Positions 11,223 through 24,700 of a DNA stretch of 64,000 nucleotides are shown here, piece by piece. This DNA comes from Tachypleus tridentatus (lineage: Eukaryota > Arthropoda > Merostomata > Xiphosura > Limulidae). Position 1 is the first letter of the stretch. Every line of letters starts with the position of its first letter. The position numbers and the translations under genes are program-made. The stretch covers positions 157,955,310-158,019,309 of the forward strand of contig NC_134837.1 in NCBI RefSeq assembly GCF_004210375.1, in the 5' to 3' direction. The notes beneath the pieces are model-generated. The model had not been told where the DNA came from and did not search any database. It was given only the letters and a program-made list of their open reading frames with translations.

Positions 11223-12600
11223 ATCAACTGAGATATGCATTTTGTGAACAGAAAACTTCTGGACAAAGTTTTCTAAATGCGATTCTCAATTTGGTGTAGT
11301 TTAACTATACGATCACTATTTTTCTGTTAGAAGTTTTGAAATAGCATCTTTCGTGCTGATTAGATATACACTGTGTAAACAGCAAAACCAATGGCAAATA
11401 GTGTTGTAAATACGGTTCTCAACTTGGGTTGGTTGACTTTGTCACTATATTTCACTGGACAACATATTGCTAATTAGCATCCATTAGTGTTAATTAGCTA
11501 TATGCCAGGTACATCAAGAAAACATTGGGTTTTTACACAATGATTCTGATTTTAAGGATTCCTCAAAGTGTTTTATATTAGCTTTACTTATTTAATGATT
11601 CTGGTTATCAACATTTCATCTTCAACCTTACCAGTTACCTTTAAGAGTTTTCTAAAGATCAAAGCAAGTTATTTAAAAAACAACAACAAAGTTTTCTTGG
11701 CTACTGTTTTCAGTCCAAATGAATATTTGCTAAGCATCTTTTTCAGTTTAACTGTGCCATTTTATTTTTGATAACTTTTGCCTTACACTGAACAGACATC
11801 TATGAAATAGCAACTAACTTAAATGTTGTTGACTAAAAGTACAGTTTTACTGGATAAATAAATTTCAAATCACTACATGTGCCACAAAAAAAAAAACATT
11901 CTCCAATCGCCTAAAAGCTGCCGTCTTTACATTAAATATTAATTGGGATTACTAATGAACGGACCAAAACAACTGAATATCACTATAAAAGCAAACAATA
12001 CACAGCCTGTTTATAGAGTACACCGGATTTATTTTATATAATTATCTCTCTTCTTTTTTTCCTTACATAGAACCACAAAGGTGTCATATATCTTCAGTTC
12101 ACAAGATGTACTAATACTTCAGAAGATTATTTGTTGATAAAATTCTGAATCTTCACAAAAGGGATGATTATAACCATGCGATTTTACGACGATGAAACTA
12201 GTGGGGAGAAAGAAGCTTCAAATTAGAAGTTACACAGTTTATAAAAATGACAAAGTTTTGGTGTTTTTATCGTCTGACAGTCGAAATGTGATAACGTATA
12301 ATATTAATTTCATTACACACCAGCACACTGTTGTTGTTTTTAAACCATTTTCTTGAAAGAGTCGGAAAATAAAAATGCAATGTTACGAAAATTATTTTAT
12401 TATATTACTGTATGTTACGAATCCATAATTAGCTTTTTTTGAGAAATGTATGCATTCTTTCAAACAACTAATCTTACATGCATACACATACAATATATTA
12501 CGTACACACGCAAACGCACAAAAAATTAATCCCTTTAAACATAATTTACCACTATAATTTACACGGATAATTTACATTCTGAAATAATATATTTTATAAA
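11223..12600. other. Region just 3' of TCHP exon 12
   Basis: AT-rich. Any TCHP 3'UTR or short final exon should lie here or further left. I looked on the minus strand for a codon run for a PYG.PK tail after an AG and did not find one. The frame at 11,568-11,771 is hydrophobic low-complexity sequence and is not convincing as a gene. Confidence 0.4.
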
Positions 12601-12616
12601 ACTACATAATTAGTAC

Positions 12617-12760
12617 CTTTGGGTTGTATCCCTCATTCTGTAGTCGTATTTCTTCCTTGGTGATTAACGAATCTTGGTAGCTTTTAACTTCCTCTTCTTG
12701 ACGCTTCTCGTGCGCTTTATTGTGCTTGTCGTTTTCTTTCTTTTGCTCTTTATACAGTAT
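12617..12760 (-). CDS. TCHP: TCHP coding exon 12 (last one found)
   Basis: 144 bp to a possible donor AAG|GTACTAAT, 48 codons in phase 0 with exon 11. Acceptor CCATTTACAG. Begins ILYKEQKKENDKHNKAHEKR and ends LQNEGYNPK, matching the MAEQGYRPK near-terminus of vertebrate trichoplein. If the donor is not used, the frame reads four more codons (VLIM) to TAG at 12,602-12,604. Family members continue about ten residues with a PYG..K..W-type tail, so a short last exon may lie further left; none was recognised. Unlike exons 1-11 it is rich in CpG. A SINE sits about 100 bp upstream of its acceptor. Confidence 0.85.
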
Positions 12761-15700
12761 CTGTAAATGGACAAATGTTTTACGTTTCTTAATACTAGTT
12801 ATTTGAAAAAGATAAACGGAAATATATAGCATGGGAGTTCTTGAAAATTAAAAAGCGAGTTTAGATTGTTTGTTTTGTTTTTGAATTTAGCATAAAGCTA
12901 CACGAGGGTTATCTGCACTAGCCTTCCCTAGTTTAGCAGTGCAAGACAAGATGAAAGGCAGCTAGTCATCACCATCCACCGCCAACTCTTGGGCTACACC
13001 CTTTTACCAACGAATAGTTGGATTGGCCGTCACATTATAAAGCTCCCACAGTTGAAAGGGCGAGCATGTTTCATGCGACCGGGATTCGAACCCGCGACCC
13101 TCAGGTTACGAGTCGAACGTCTTAACCCACCTGGCCATGCCGGGCCAAAAAGCGAGTTTAATTTAATATAGCGAGTTTCATAAATATACACTCTAAGGAG
13201 TGCTTTTAAACATTCCAGCAGCATCAGAACAGGAGAAATAAAAACACATTTGAATTTAACCAAAGAAAACTAAAGATGTCTAATGTTTATGCGCAAGTTA
13301 TGTCTTCAATACCAAGTATTTTTAGTTATTAACGCAAACAAAGATTGTTTCAGATAACAGTTTGAAGTATCAGCACGGAAAGGCTTAATATTAGTAATCA
13401 CTTCTTTACTCCAGAGCATTCAATCAAATGTATGGTATTTTGTTTATAGTTTCGTCGCTCAAGGAAATTTCTCGGATGTGACACAGACCAATTCAAAATC
13501 TTTCCTTCAGTCTTTTACGGAGTACAGCATGCAGACCTGAGATAGTATTTACAATACTCTGGCTACTATGATCACCAAATACGTAATTAGTTTTATCAAA
13601 TCTTAACCACACTATATGTAACCATTAGAGCTGACGCAGAATCAACCCTGTGTAGTTCTCACACAGGAATACAAGTACTACAAGCTTCAGAATGAATTAG
13701 GGGGGAACTCAAACTGGATGGTTCGTTTGAAATCACGAGACAGATGAATAAAATGATTACAGGAGGATTATTCAACCTTCACTTTTTACCTTTGAATAAA
13801 AGGTATAAGAAATTATGAGCTTAAGAAAAGACGTCTTCATTTTTAATATTTATTCTCTCAATCCTGTGTAACATTTGATTATGTGCTTCTTCTCGATCGG
13901 GTTTTAAATCGTTGTTTGAACTACCTTAGCGGTTAGGTATTAGAGAAGACTTTGTTTTCCCTCCTTAACTGAATATTCATATTTCGGAAAAATATATGAT
14001 CAACAACACAGGATTATGACTCATACACTATGCTAATCCTGCTCCCTTTTTCAAGGTCATGTCTTTAAATATAAATCATGTAGTTTTAGTACTTCTTTCA
14101 TGTGGTGGTGTAAAGATCCGACACTTCACAAGCAGCTCCGCTTACAAAGTCAACAGTTTTCACTTAAGTTATTACACGTGCATTTTACAAAAATACCCCT
14201 TAAATAAACTTTTTTATATCTTAATCTCCGTCTTAATTTTAGGTGCTAGCTATAGATGGCCTGTTTCTCATGATAGCTATTGAGTGCGGAGAAAATTAGC
14301 AATCAGAATTTGTTGAATTGCGTCACCCCTCCTTAAGTGCCCTTCTCTCCCTCTAATTCATCAATGCTACCAATCTCCAACTCACGGGCTACTCTAATCG
14401 AATAGATGGAATTGTTCGCCACTCTTATAACACATCCAGAGTCCCAAAGTGCAAGAAACGTGTTTGTTGTTGTTTTAACGGTAATGGGGTGCAATCCGTG
14501 AAACCTTGGTTCTACAGTCCAACACACGAACCATTCACCGCGCTCGGCAATCAGAAATAAAACGTGCAAACAACAGCTGACTATCAAACGGACTCTCTAC
14601 AAATAAATCAAGACCCTAGATAAACGATCGTCTTCTTGTTCAGCAGAAAATTGCCCAATGGGCTATTTGTATTCTGCCCACGTCAAGGTTAAAGCCTGTT
14701 ACAAGCTCTACAGCTTGAAGCATATTTCGAATAACACACCCGATACATCAAAATTTTAAAAAGCAAATTTACACGATGGAGTCACAAAAGTAATCTGGAG
14801 CTAACGAAAGTGGTGCCATCTACGGAGCACTAGGAGTTTTATATCGAATTTCAATAGTAATTACTGAAAGACTAAGCTCTTGTTGGTACATCATCTATAT
14901 GTAATGGTTACGGAATAGCAGTTTTTGTGAGCTTTATTTTTCATTTGCACGATTTTAATGATTTTGTTTATACGAATAAGAACACGTGGTACATACATCT
15001 TAAATCCCTCCTAAAAACAACAAACAAAACGTGTATCGGACACGAAACATCGATCACAAAGGATCCTCACACTTACATAAAAGACAAAGTTGTCGAACGC
15101 TTCGTTACCTAGATTCTTATATTATTTTCATGCTCTAATGCAGGAATATAAGAAAACCACAAAGTTTTAGTGCTTATTAATCTCTTCCAAACTATAATGA
15201 ACGGAAGTTTGATTGTTCTTATAATATGAAGTTCTACCTTTCTATTAATTTTAGATATAATCTTGCAACATATTTTTCTCTTTTCAGATTTTCAAAACCT
15301 CTTATGTGTGCGAGTCTATGTTACATACAATATAAACAGAATAAATGAATTCTGTTGATATACTTTTATTGTATGCTTTGAGTTCCAAACTTTTTAGGCA
15401 CTTATAACGCATTCGTACACTATCATTTACGAATGAACGTTGTCTACCATTGGTTTACATGCAGACAATAATAATGAAGTACAACCTAACAAGAAAATAA
15501 ATAAAATGCTACATGTCTCGATACACAGATAGAGATGTGCGAATGGGAAGGACAAAGACGAATATTTTAAAATTCTCTCACCTGATTAAATGTACGGTAG
15601 AGCCACCACCTACAAGATAAGTTTGTTCACTCCACCCTATATTGCCGCGCGGCTCTAACCTATCACTTATACATTACGCGAGAAGACGAATTACTCCAGG

Positions 15701-18700
15701 CTTAACTCACGCTTCTTCAACCCTCTCTATACTCAGCTACTCCAAAAACCCAATTTACACGAAAACAGTTTTGGAAGACTAGTTCAAACCCAGAAAGCTA
15801 TGACATCTACTACTTCTAGCTGGTAAATTGTGAGAAAAGCGCGAATGGATACATGTTTGACGAAAATTTACCTGGTATCGAATACACAAATTCTCTTCAA
15901 ACCGAGTTAAAGACTTTTTCTGCACTGCTAACTGTTTTTCTACAGTCTCTCCTGCCTTACTAAACTGTACTCACGTAAACTTTTTTTTGTTCACCACATA
16001 ATCAAACATCAAAATATCACGCACACCTAAACAACCAGAAAGGTCTGAGAGGCTTACATGTACACAACTAAGTACGAAAATCTGGTCTCTTAACCTGAAT
16101 TAATCAATCTACTAAACTTTTGCTATAATCAAAATATTTGCTAGTTTCACATGAGCATAAACTTGAATACAGTTAAAGCTATTTTAATATCTTTGGATTT
16201 CTACTATTCTAAACAATACAGACTATGTGCATTGCACACGAAAAAAAAGTTAGAGTAGAGATGGACCAGCTTAATTAAATATATGAAATATAACAAGCGT
16301 ACAGAGGAAATTTTTGGTGGTGGTTTAAAAGATCGAAATGTTAATATTACAGTGTTTTCAAGTATTATGAAATAAAGCTTTTAAAAATTCATACGGTCTG
16401 AATCTCCTTAAACACAAATTGAAATTCATACACGTGCATTAAATGTTAGGTAAGGGTGTCTCGCTGACCCATTCACTGAGGCAGCAATTCATTCTCAGTG
16501 CAATTTTTTTGTTACAAGTTAGGGTTTTTTGGTACATAGTTTCAAAGCTATGATTTCATGGTTGAATCCTTTGTCTCGCACATCACGTTCATCTAACTTT
16601 TAGTAGCCCTCAAAATCATTTACGTGACATTTTTATGCCTACGCTTACTGTTAGTCAATTAATTTCTTCATCTTGGTTACGTATATGATATTATATATAC
16701 ACATTTTAGAGGCATCCTGTATTTAATATTTATGTGTTGCTTCGCTGACGTTCACAAATTTTATTTTTCTGGAATGACACAGAAGAAATCCCCTTGTAAT
16801 AAAGTAGAAACACAGTTGATCCTGTTTTTGTTTTTTATCATGACTAAAGAACATTATACACCTAAAAAATCAAAGCAGTGCTTTTTGTAGAAGCCCTAGG
16901 ATTATCTCAAAACTTGTATTAAAGCACATTATCCTGTTGATAGTATGCAATGGTCACGTGGCCTACAAAGCATATAACTACCAGATTAGTTGGGGATTCC
17001 CCTGGAATGCGTTATATGCATATCGAAAACATATACATCTGTGTGTTGTATAAGGAAAGAAGGATAGTGTATATTCTAAAACACAACGCACACAAACAAA
17101 CATATATGTTGCAGACCCTACTACACAACCTAGCGAAAGAGTTAATGAAGTGACGTTGTCAAAAATTATTATCGTCTGTGGTTCCTGAACACCATTACAA
17201 GACTGCCAACGGATTCAACTGCCCCAGAAACACTGATGCAGTGCAATTCATAACATAACGAGTGGTTGAAGAAAGAGAGAAAAGAAAAGATAGAGAAGGG
17301 TCAGTGCCTCCAGCTGTCGAGAACACGTTCACTTCCCTTGCCAATCTTGTTTCTCGGTGCGTCAGAACAGTAATGCGGGGAAGGGAACCACAAGGGGGAG
17401 TAAGAAGTAACGCCAACATAGGCAGGCTCGCGGATCGAGATTTTAATGACGTTATTTATATGCAGTTTGAGTCCCCTGGGCAAGAAGATAAAAGTTGAGC
17501 CCACCGGCTGAACGTCTGAACGGACTGGAGAAGACAGATATGCCTATGCTCTACAAAATAAAGTATAGAGGTTGCCTGTTACGTGCCTGACTGATATGAA
17601 CAGTGCTATATTATATGAAATAGTCTTGAGTTATAAGTTACAAAAATGTACGTTTCACTCTATATTCTGAACGATAGGACGGCAAGGTCTGAAAAAAAAA
17701 AAAATCTAGTAGACATAGTATACCGTACTAATTTCTAGATGGGGCCAAGTAGTACGGAACTTTCAGAAATAGAGCAGATCGTACACTATACGAACTTTAA
17801 TAGTTACTTTGCGCATGACAAGTTCTTGTTTATTTTTGTTATTTTAAAAGATTTATTTGTCGCCCTATTTAGCAAATATGCCACAAGAAACCAGAATTAG
17901 GCTTAAAAATTATGTATTTGTGGTTTATAATTACGGCAAAGCTACTTATGAAAATTGAAAGAAACCACTTGATGACGAGAAACCCACTTAACCAGAACTA
18001 CCTTTAAATAAATGGCCTAAGTATGGGGAATCCCGTGACACCAGTTCTAGCCAATATTTTTATGGCACAGATTGAGTCACAAGCGATAAATTCAGCCTTA
18101 CACCCACCACTGTACTGGTACAGGTATGTTGACGATACAATTGCTCAATTCACATCTGCAGAACACACACTTAGTTTATTCAACCACGTTAACTCGATAC
18201 ACCCCAACATTAGGTCCACCTCAGAACAGGAAAAAAACTAACCAAATAGCATTTCTTAACCTGAAAATCACTAGAACCGACACACAATTCAAAGCAGAAA
18301 TCCACAGAAAAATCACCCATACTGGATTATACATTCTCTGGGACTCAGCACATGAAACAAAAGAAAAACTCAATATATTAAGAAATCAAATAAACACAGC
18401 CACAAAACTATGTTCACCCGACAAAATTAACAATGAAATCAACAAAATAAAACAACACTTTATCAATATCAACAAATTTCCTCCAAAAACCGTGTAAAAA
18501 ATTATACGCACACGCTTATATCAACACAATCAACAACAAACAAATGATAATAAATTCCAAGATACAACAAACTATAAAACCTTATACTGCTGTATACCAT
18601 ATGTTCCTGACATCAGTGAAAAATAACCAACATTTGGAAAAAACTTAAAACACAACATTCCAGTAAACACCAAATTTATTCAAAAAACAGGTACAAAACT

Positions 18701-21700
18701 AAAGTCCATATTATGTGAAAATTACACTGACAAACACGATACCAACATAATTTATAAAATACAATGCAACAACTGCCACGACTTCTACATTGGATTAACA
18801 AGGAGAAAAATGGAAACCTGATTCAAAGAACACAAAAAAACACCTTCACACGTTTTTGAACACTACATATCAAGTAAACACAACATAACCACAGAAAACT
18901 CCCATATACTAAGTAGGGAAACAAATATAAACAAACGCAAAATTAAAGAAGCAACTACTTATAGAGTAACTAAAACCAAAATTAAACCAATATAAAGGAG
19001 CACCTTTATACCTGTACTAATTAATAATCTAACATCTAACTACAGCGCTCCCTACAATCCCAGACCCCTTTATATTATCGTCCCTATGACACGTGTCCAA
19101 CAACGGTCAGTTGCAATCTTTCTTTGTTAACCTGAAGATCACCTAGAAAGGTCGAAACGTTGTTCTCTGCTTATCAATAAGTGTTAATACCCAATACCAG
19201 CCGTTCTGAGATCAAATAAATTACGTCTTCATATTCACTACGTTCGCTTGTGTGTGTGTGTGTTCGTGCGTGGGCAAATACGCTAAACCCAGTGAAGCAG
19301 GATATTTTCTTCCCAACTGTTGAATGATGAAATAGACAGCTTACCTTCATTTTTTAACGTAATTTTCATATTAAATCTAGTTTTTTACGTAAGTGAAATT
19401 AGGAGTTTGATAAACAAGTTCTAATAAATACGGTTTTATATTTATAGTCTGTTGATACCTAAGTGAATCAAACATAGAATCTAAATTCGACGACGATTTT
19501 ATATCGGGATCTCGATCCTTTTCGAGGTCTGGGTTTCAAATTTGATGTTTCACATTTTCATCCGTTTTATGTCTTCGTTTAGTTTGTTTTACACTTCGCA
19601 CAAAGCTACAAGGGGGCTATTATCTGTACTACCTGTTCCTAATTTAGTAGTGAAAGACTACAGAGAAAGAAGGTAGCTAGTCATCCCCATCAATCGCCAA
19701 CTCTTATCAACGAATAGTTGGAATGACCTTCACATTATAATGCTCCCACGGTTGAAAGGGTGAGCATAGTTGGAGAAATGGGGATTCGAACCCGCAAAAT
19801 ACGAGTTGAGAACCCTAACCACCTGACCGTGCTAAGCCTTTAAGTCTCGACTATGCAATGATCACAATTTCAAAATTTAAAAATATTTCCTCAAACGATT
19901 ATATAACACGTTTACAGGATTACATTTGATGTTTTGTTATTTCAAACTATTCACATTTCATTATACAAAATCTTACTTAAATAAAAAAACACTCAAATAT
20001 AGAGAAATTCACTTATAAATATTACAACAGTTATATCAATTTTCAGATCTAAAAAAATCTAAGGCAGAAAGATAACCCACTCGACGGTAGAGTTATACTG
20101 TCTCTAAAAATTAACAAATTAACCTTTAATCTTATGTGAAAGAAGGAAAAATAAAATGTAGAGTATTAGAAACGATTATGTTAAAACGTATAGATTACAC
20201 AAATACTGGAGCCCTAAACAGCAAGTAATTTTAATTAACTAATATTTATCACTAGTACAGAAAATACAAAAGCAAAGTGAATAAGTTCTACCATACACTA
20301 ATACTTTATATTAACTTTAACTGAGCAGTACATCTAGTGTTTGTGCTTTATCAATGCTTAACAAAATATTGTTACGAATGTCCTGTACTACTCTTTGTAA
20401 CGCTGCTATACCGTCTGGTTACCGTTTGGCCTCTTCAGTTTCCACATAAGCCAGAAAGTCTTAAAAATATTGATGTTGAAACTCTGTACAGCCAAGCCAC
20501 AGTTACAAATATTTTAATGTCATCATTTTACCAGTTATGTTAAATTTATCACATTTGCTGTGTGCTTGAAATCATTGTCTCACAGGATGCTGCTACTGTG
20601 CCCAATAGGTCTTGTTCCTGAAGGAATATCATGACAAATAAGAACATACTTGTACCTACCAGCAGTCAGGGTGTCATCAGTTATGTGCTGATTTCCACCA
20701 CCACTGGCTGAACAGTTACATTGGTTTTCCAACATGTTTCACTGTAGATGTTGTAAGATGACCATGCTCATATTTACTTCTTTCCCTTCTACAAACTAAC
20801 ATTGATTACTGCCAAAACATTTGAACTTAAATTCACCTGTAAAGAACACATTTCTTCCACATTACCAATCCCATAGGTTGAGGTCTAATGTCCATTCTAA
20901 TATTTTAATTTGGTTATCCCTACTAAACAGTTGTTTTTGAGCAAATATTCCACTAAAGTCACTGTGTAAATGTGCCTCTTAATGTTCTAGGAATGATATT
21001 AACACCTATATTTACAGCTTACTGGCAAGATATCTACTGAATTATCAAGTATTACCTAAAAATCACACATGGATTTACTTAATATTTAATATCATTTTCA
21101 AGGGTTTTGGTTTTCTATCTCAACTACTTCTATTATCTAAGAGTATTTACCAGTTTCACACACTTTCATTATAGTCTCTAATGAAACAAGAATTTTGTTG
21201 GAAATAATGACTGACTGATTGACTGGATAACAGCCAATCACAGTGTAAGCTGTCACAAAATGACTATTCTGGTGTAGTTTTTCCATACCATAGCAAGAGA
21301 ACAATCCTACAATATATGCATTTTGTACTCATTCATTCATTCATTAATAGTTTATAATAATAATAATGCAGCTTTTGGTGTTTATACTTGTATGAGGTTG
21401 TTTCTCAAAGAATTTGGTATTTGACCAAATGATCACAGTAAATATATGTATACTGCAGGCTGTTGGCTCAATACTTCTGTACTTTTTCATGTCAAAAATC
21501 ATAAAAATACTAAGTTCTAACATAGAGAGACTTTCTGAACAACCAACCTATAAAATTCTATAATAACCCAGTGAATACAAATACATTTACCTTCTGAAAC
21601 TAAAAGTATCGTACAAGAATCTTTTTTTCCCATAAAGTTAGTTACTATAATATTCTTCATTCTGTTCTTAGAACTAAAAACTACAACTTGTCTACTACCT

Positions 21701-24700
21701 CCAAAACATAATATCTAATACGATTATTTATAAGTAAGGAGATCCTTATTAATTTAACATTAGTAAAACAAATGTTATAAAGACAGTTTTATGTTAATCC
21801 TAGAGTCATTTCTTTAAAATTAATGACCATAGGTAGTTAATAATGACATGCTTTACTTTATCTAAGCTTAACTGACAATCTACCCTTGAAATGATGTTTG
21901 AAAATGAAAAAAATCAGGCATTTAAGAAATAAAATATTTTCACATTTATATACCCACTAAAAATATATAATAAATAATGTATAGTAAAACAACTGCTATA
22001 AACAATTATTCACATTTTCGAACACTGCAAGTCAAATAAACACAACATAACCATAAAAAACACTCAAATACTAAATAAAGAAACAAACATAAACAAACGT
22101 AAAATTAAAGAAGCCTTACTTATACAACAACTTAAACCCAAAATAAACCAATAATAATATATAAATAAAATTATATATTCAAACATCTAATACCGCCCTC
22201 TACATTTCGACACACAGTTACACAACCCATTTCAAACATGTGGTCAGCTTCCGGTCAGTTACCTCTTTCTTTGTGAACCTGACGATGACCGAAGAAGGTC
22301 AAACGTTGTTAAAACTCTTCTATGTAAAGTGTTTTCTCAGCCCAAACGAGCCGTTTTTTGCATATAAATTTCTCAACAAGTGGGTTTCGTCATCATTGAT
22401 TATTGTTTCATCAGGCGACTGTCATGAGAAGTGTAAGTTTTGTGTTTTTCTCAGTGTATTTGTACTTACCTGTTACCTGTTACCATTATGTCTGAACTAG
22501 CATACCGTACACCACTATTAACAGTACACGCCACACGATCGTTAAGAAACTAAGAAATTTAAACCAACAATTATTAATAGAAGAAATGACATTTATTTTA
22601 TTCAACAATGTAGAAAAGAACAACTAACCCTAATTTTGTAAAGGTAAAACTTTCAAAAAATTTAATACATACACAAACATTATCCAAAATTTACAGAAAA
22701 ACTACTGAAAGCCATGTTGAACACAAAATACAAAGAACTACATGACTTACAAAACAAAAAATGAATCTAGACCATCAACTGGCATGCTGCATTAAACCAG
22801 AGATTTACGGGACTTATACAACGAAACATAAACCAAATCAATACTAAAAACGACAGAGACAAAAATATCTGCCACAACAAAAAACTAGAAAAACTAAGAT
22901 GCAAACAACAGAAAAGACACCAAAACGACAAACCGTTGAATTATTCACATTATTTTAAAAAATAAAATAGCACCCTCTATCAATATAACCACATTATACT
23001 TTCCAGATTCTGTGCCACAAGTTTTTCGTATATCAACAACAAAGTTTGTTTGAAGTTAAACACAAAGCTACACAATCAATTATCTGTGTTCTGCCCACCA
23101 GAGCTAACAGAGCCCAATTTCTAGTGTCATAAGTTTGCAGACATACTGTTGAGCCATTGGGAGGGCTTAAGAGTAATGGAACAAAACTATTTAAGTCCAT
23201 TTCATTCTTAAATGTTTTTACAGGAATTATATCAATCACATTCTTTTGTGAAGAGAGGAGAAAACTGTATAGTAAAAAATACCAAACTTATCTTTTGTTT
23301 GTGCTTTTTGGATCATTTATTGTTCTTTAAATATTGAATACACTTTTTACTAAAAGATGTTGAAAAACTATTTCATTAATACAAATAATAACCAACATTT
23401 TATGTAATAATGACAAGCTGAAATTCAGCTTGATTAATTTTCCAATACATAATTACTTTGCATCTCCACATTCAATAGCATTTACTTTTAATAGATGCCT
23501 GTCTTATTTCATTATGGTATAGTTGCTAACTATCAAAGGTGTATTTTTACATACCAATTTTGCAAGCATAATAAACTCTACACTAGTCAACAGCATTTAC
23601 TTTTAATAGATACCTGTCTTATTTCAGTATAGTTGCTAATTATTAAAGGTGTATTTTTATACACCAATTTTGCAAACATAATAGGTAAACTCTACACTAG
23701 TAAATAGTTAACTATAACGTATGTTGCAACACACCCAACACAAAAAGTTGAGAAAAAAATATTTTTGGGTAACTTGAAATTCCCTTAAAGAATCACAATT
23801 TAATTTCTATCTCTAACAACAATGTTGGTCAAAATCATTTAAATTGTAAGATTTTTTTTCTTAATTATTTTGAATTTTTTTAGGGTGAAGTGAAATAAAA
23901 ACACCCTGTTGTCATTATATTACCTCCTTAAAGTAAATTTAATTTTCAAAATTTAGAGCAAATCTTTAAGTTAAAACTAAGATAAGATTATTATTTAAAG
24001 GATGTTGTATGAATACATCCATGATGCAATTAACAATGAAAAAAATCCTCAAAACAATTGTCATTCTTAAAACGAAGTTTATGTTGACATTATAAAGTCT
24101 TTTTTACATGATGACAAATCACAAATAGTATTCACACTGTCAATATTTTTAATTTCATCTAATGAAAAAAATTATATATTACAATTTACAAATGATATCT
24201 GGTGGATTCGCTTATTTTATTCAAAAAGTAAGTTTAAAAAACATTATATTAAAATCTATTTTTTAACTTCTGTAGTCCACTACCAAAAAGAAGACCCTTT
24301 ACATATAGTGATGCATGAAACAAATTATAAGAAAGTTACAATAAAATTATTTGTCATCCAGTATTAATATGGCACATCATAACAACAGTAATCATACTGG
24401 AAAATAAAAGGCAAGTAATTTGTCAAATAAAAAACTAACTACACTGAGCAACACTTCATGTTAGAGGAGAGTAAATACTAGATGCAATATACAGAAATCG
24501 TAAAAAACAATATTTATTTTGGTGGCACTAGGGATTATGAAAATGAAATATATAGACTTTACCATAAACAGTGTGTTTATCCTTCACATGAACATTACAT
24601 TGCAATGTGACTTAAAGAGTCTCAGTCAAACATACATCATCAATTCACGAACATATCTTATGTACATCAAACTCAGAAATGTTGTTAAAAGCTTGCCTTG

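Noticed and set aside
12602..12640. A 38-base intron after NEGYNPK (GTACTA...TTTCAG) leading to a last exon
   Set aside because: Too short for a normal animal intron, and the following sequence does not encode the expected tail.
17262..17504. Overlapping open frames of 67-78 codons on both strands
   Set aside because: Openness is explained by the GC-rich composition. No domain, and splice or start context are not convincing, so it is kept only as a regulatory-patch question.
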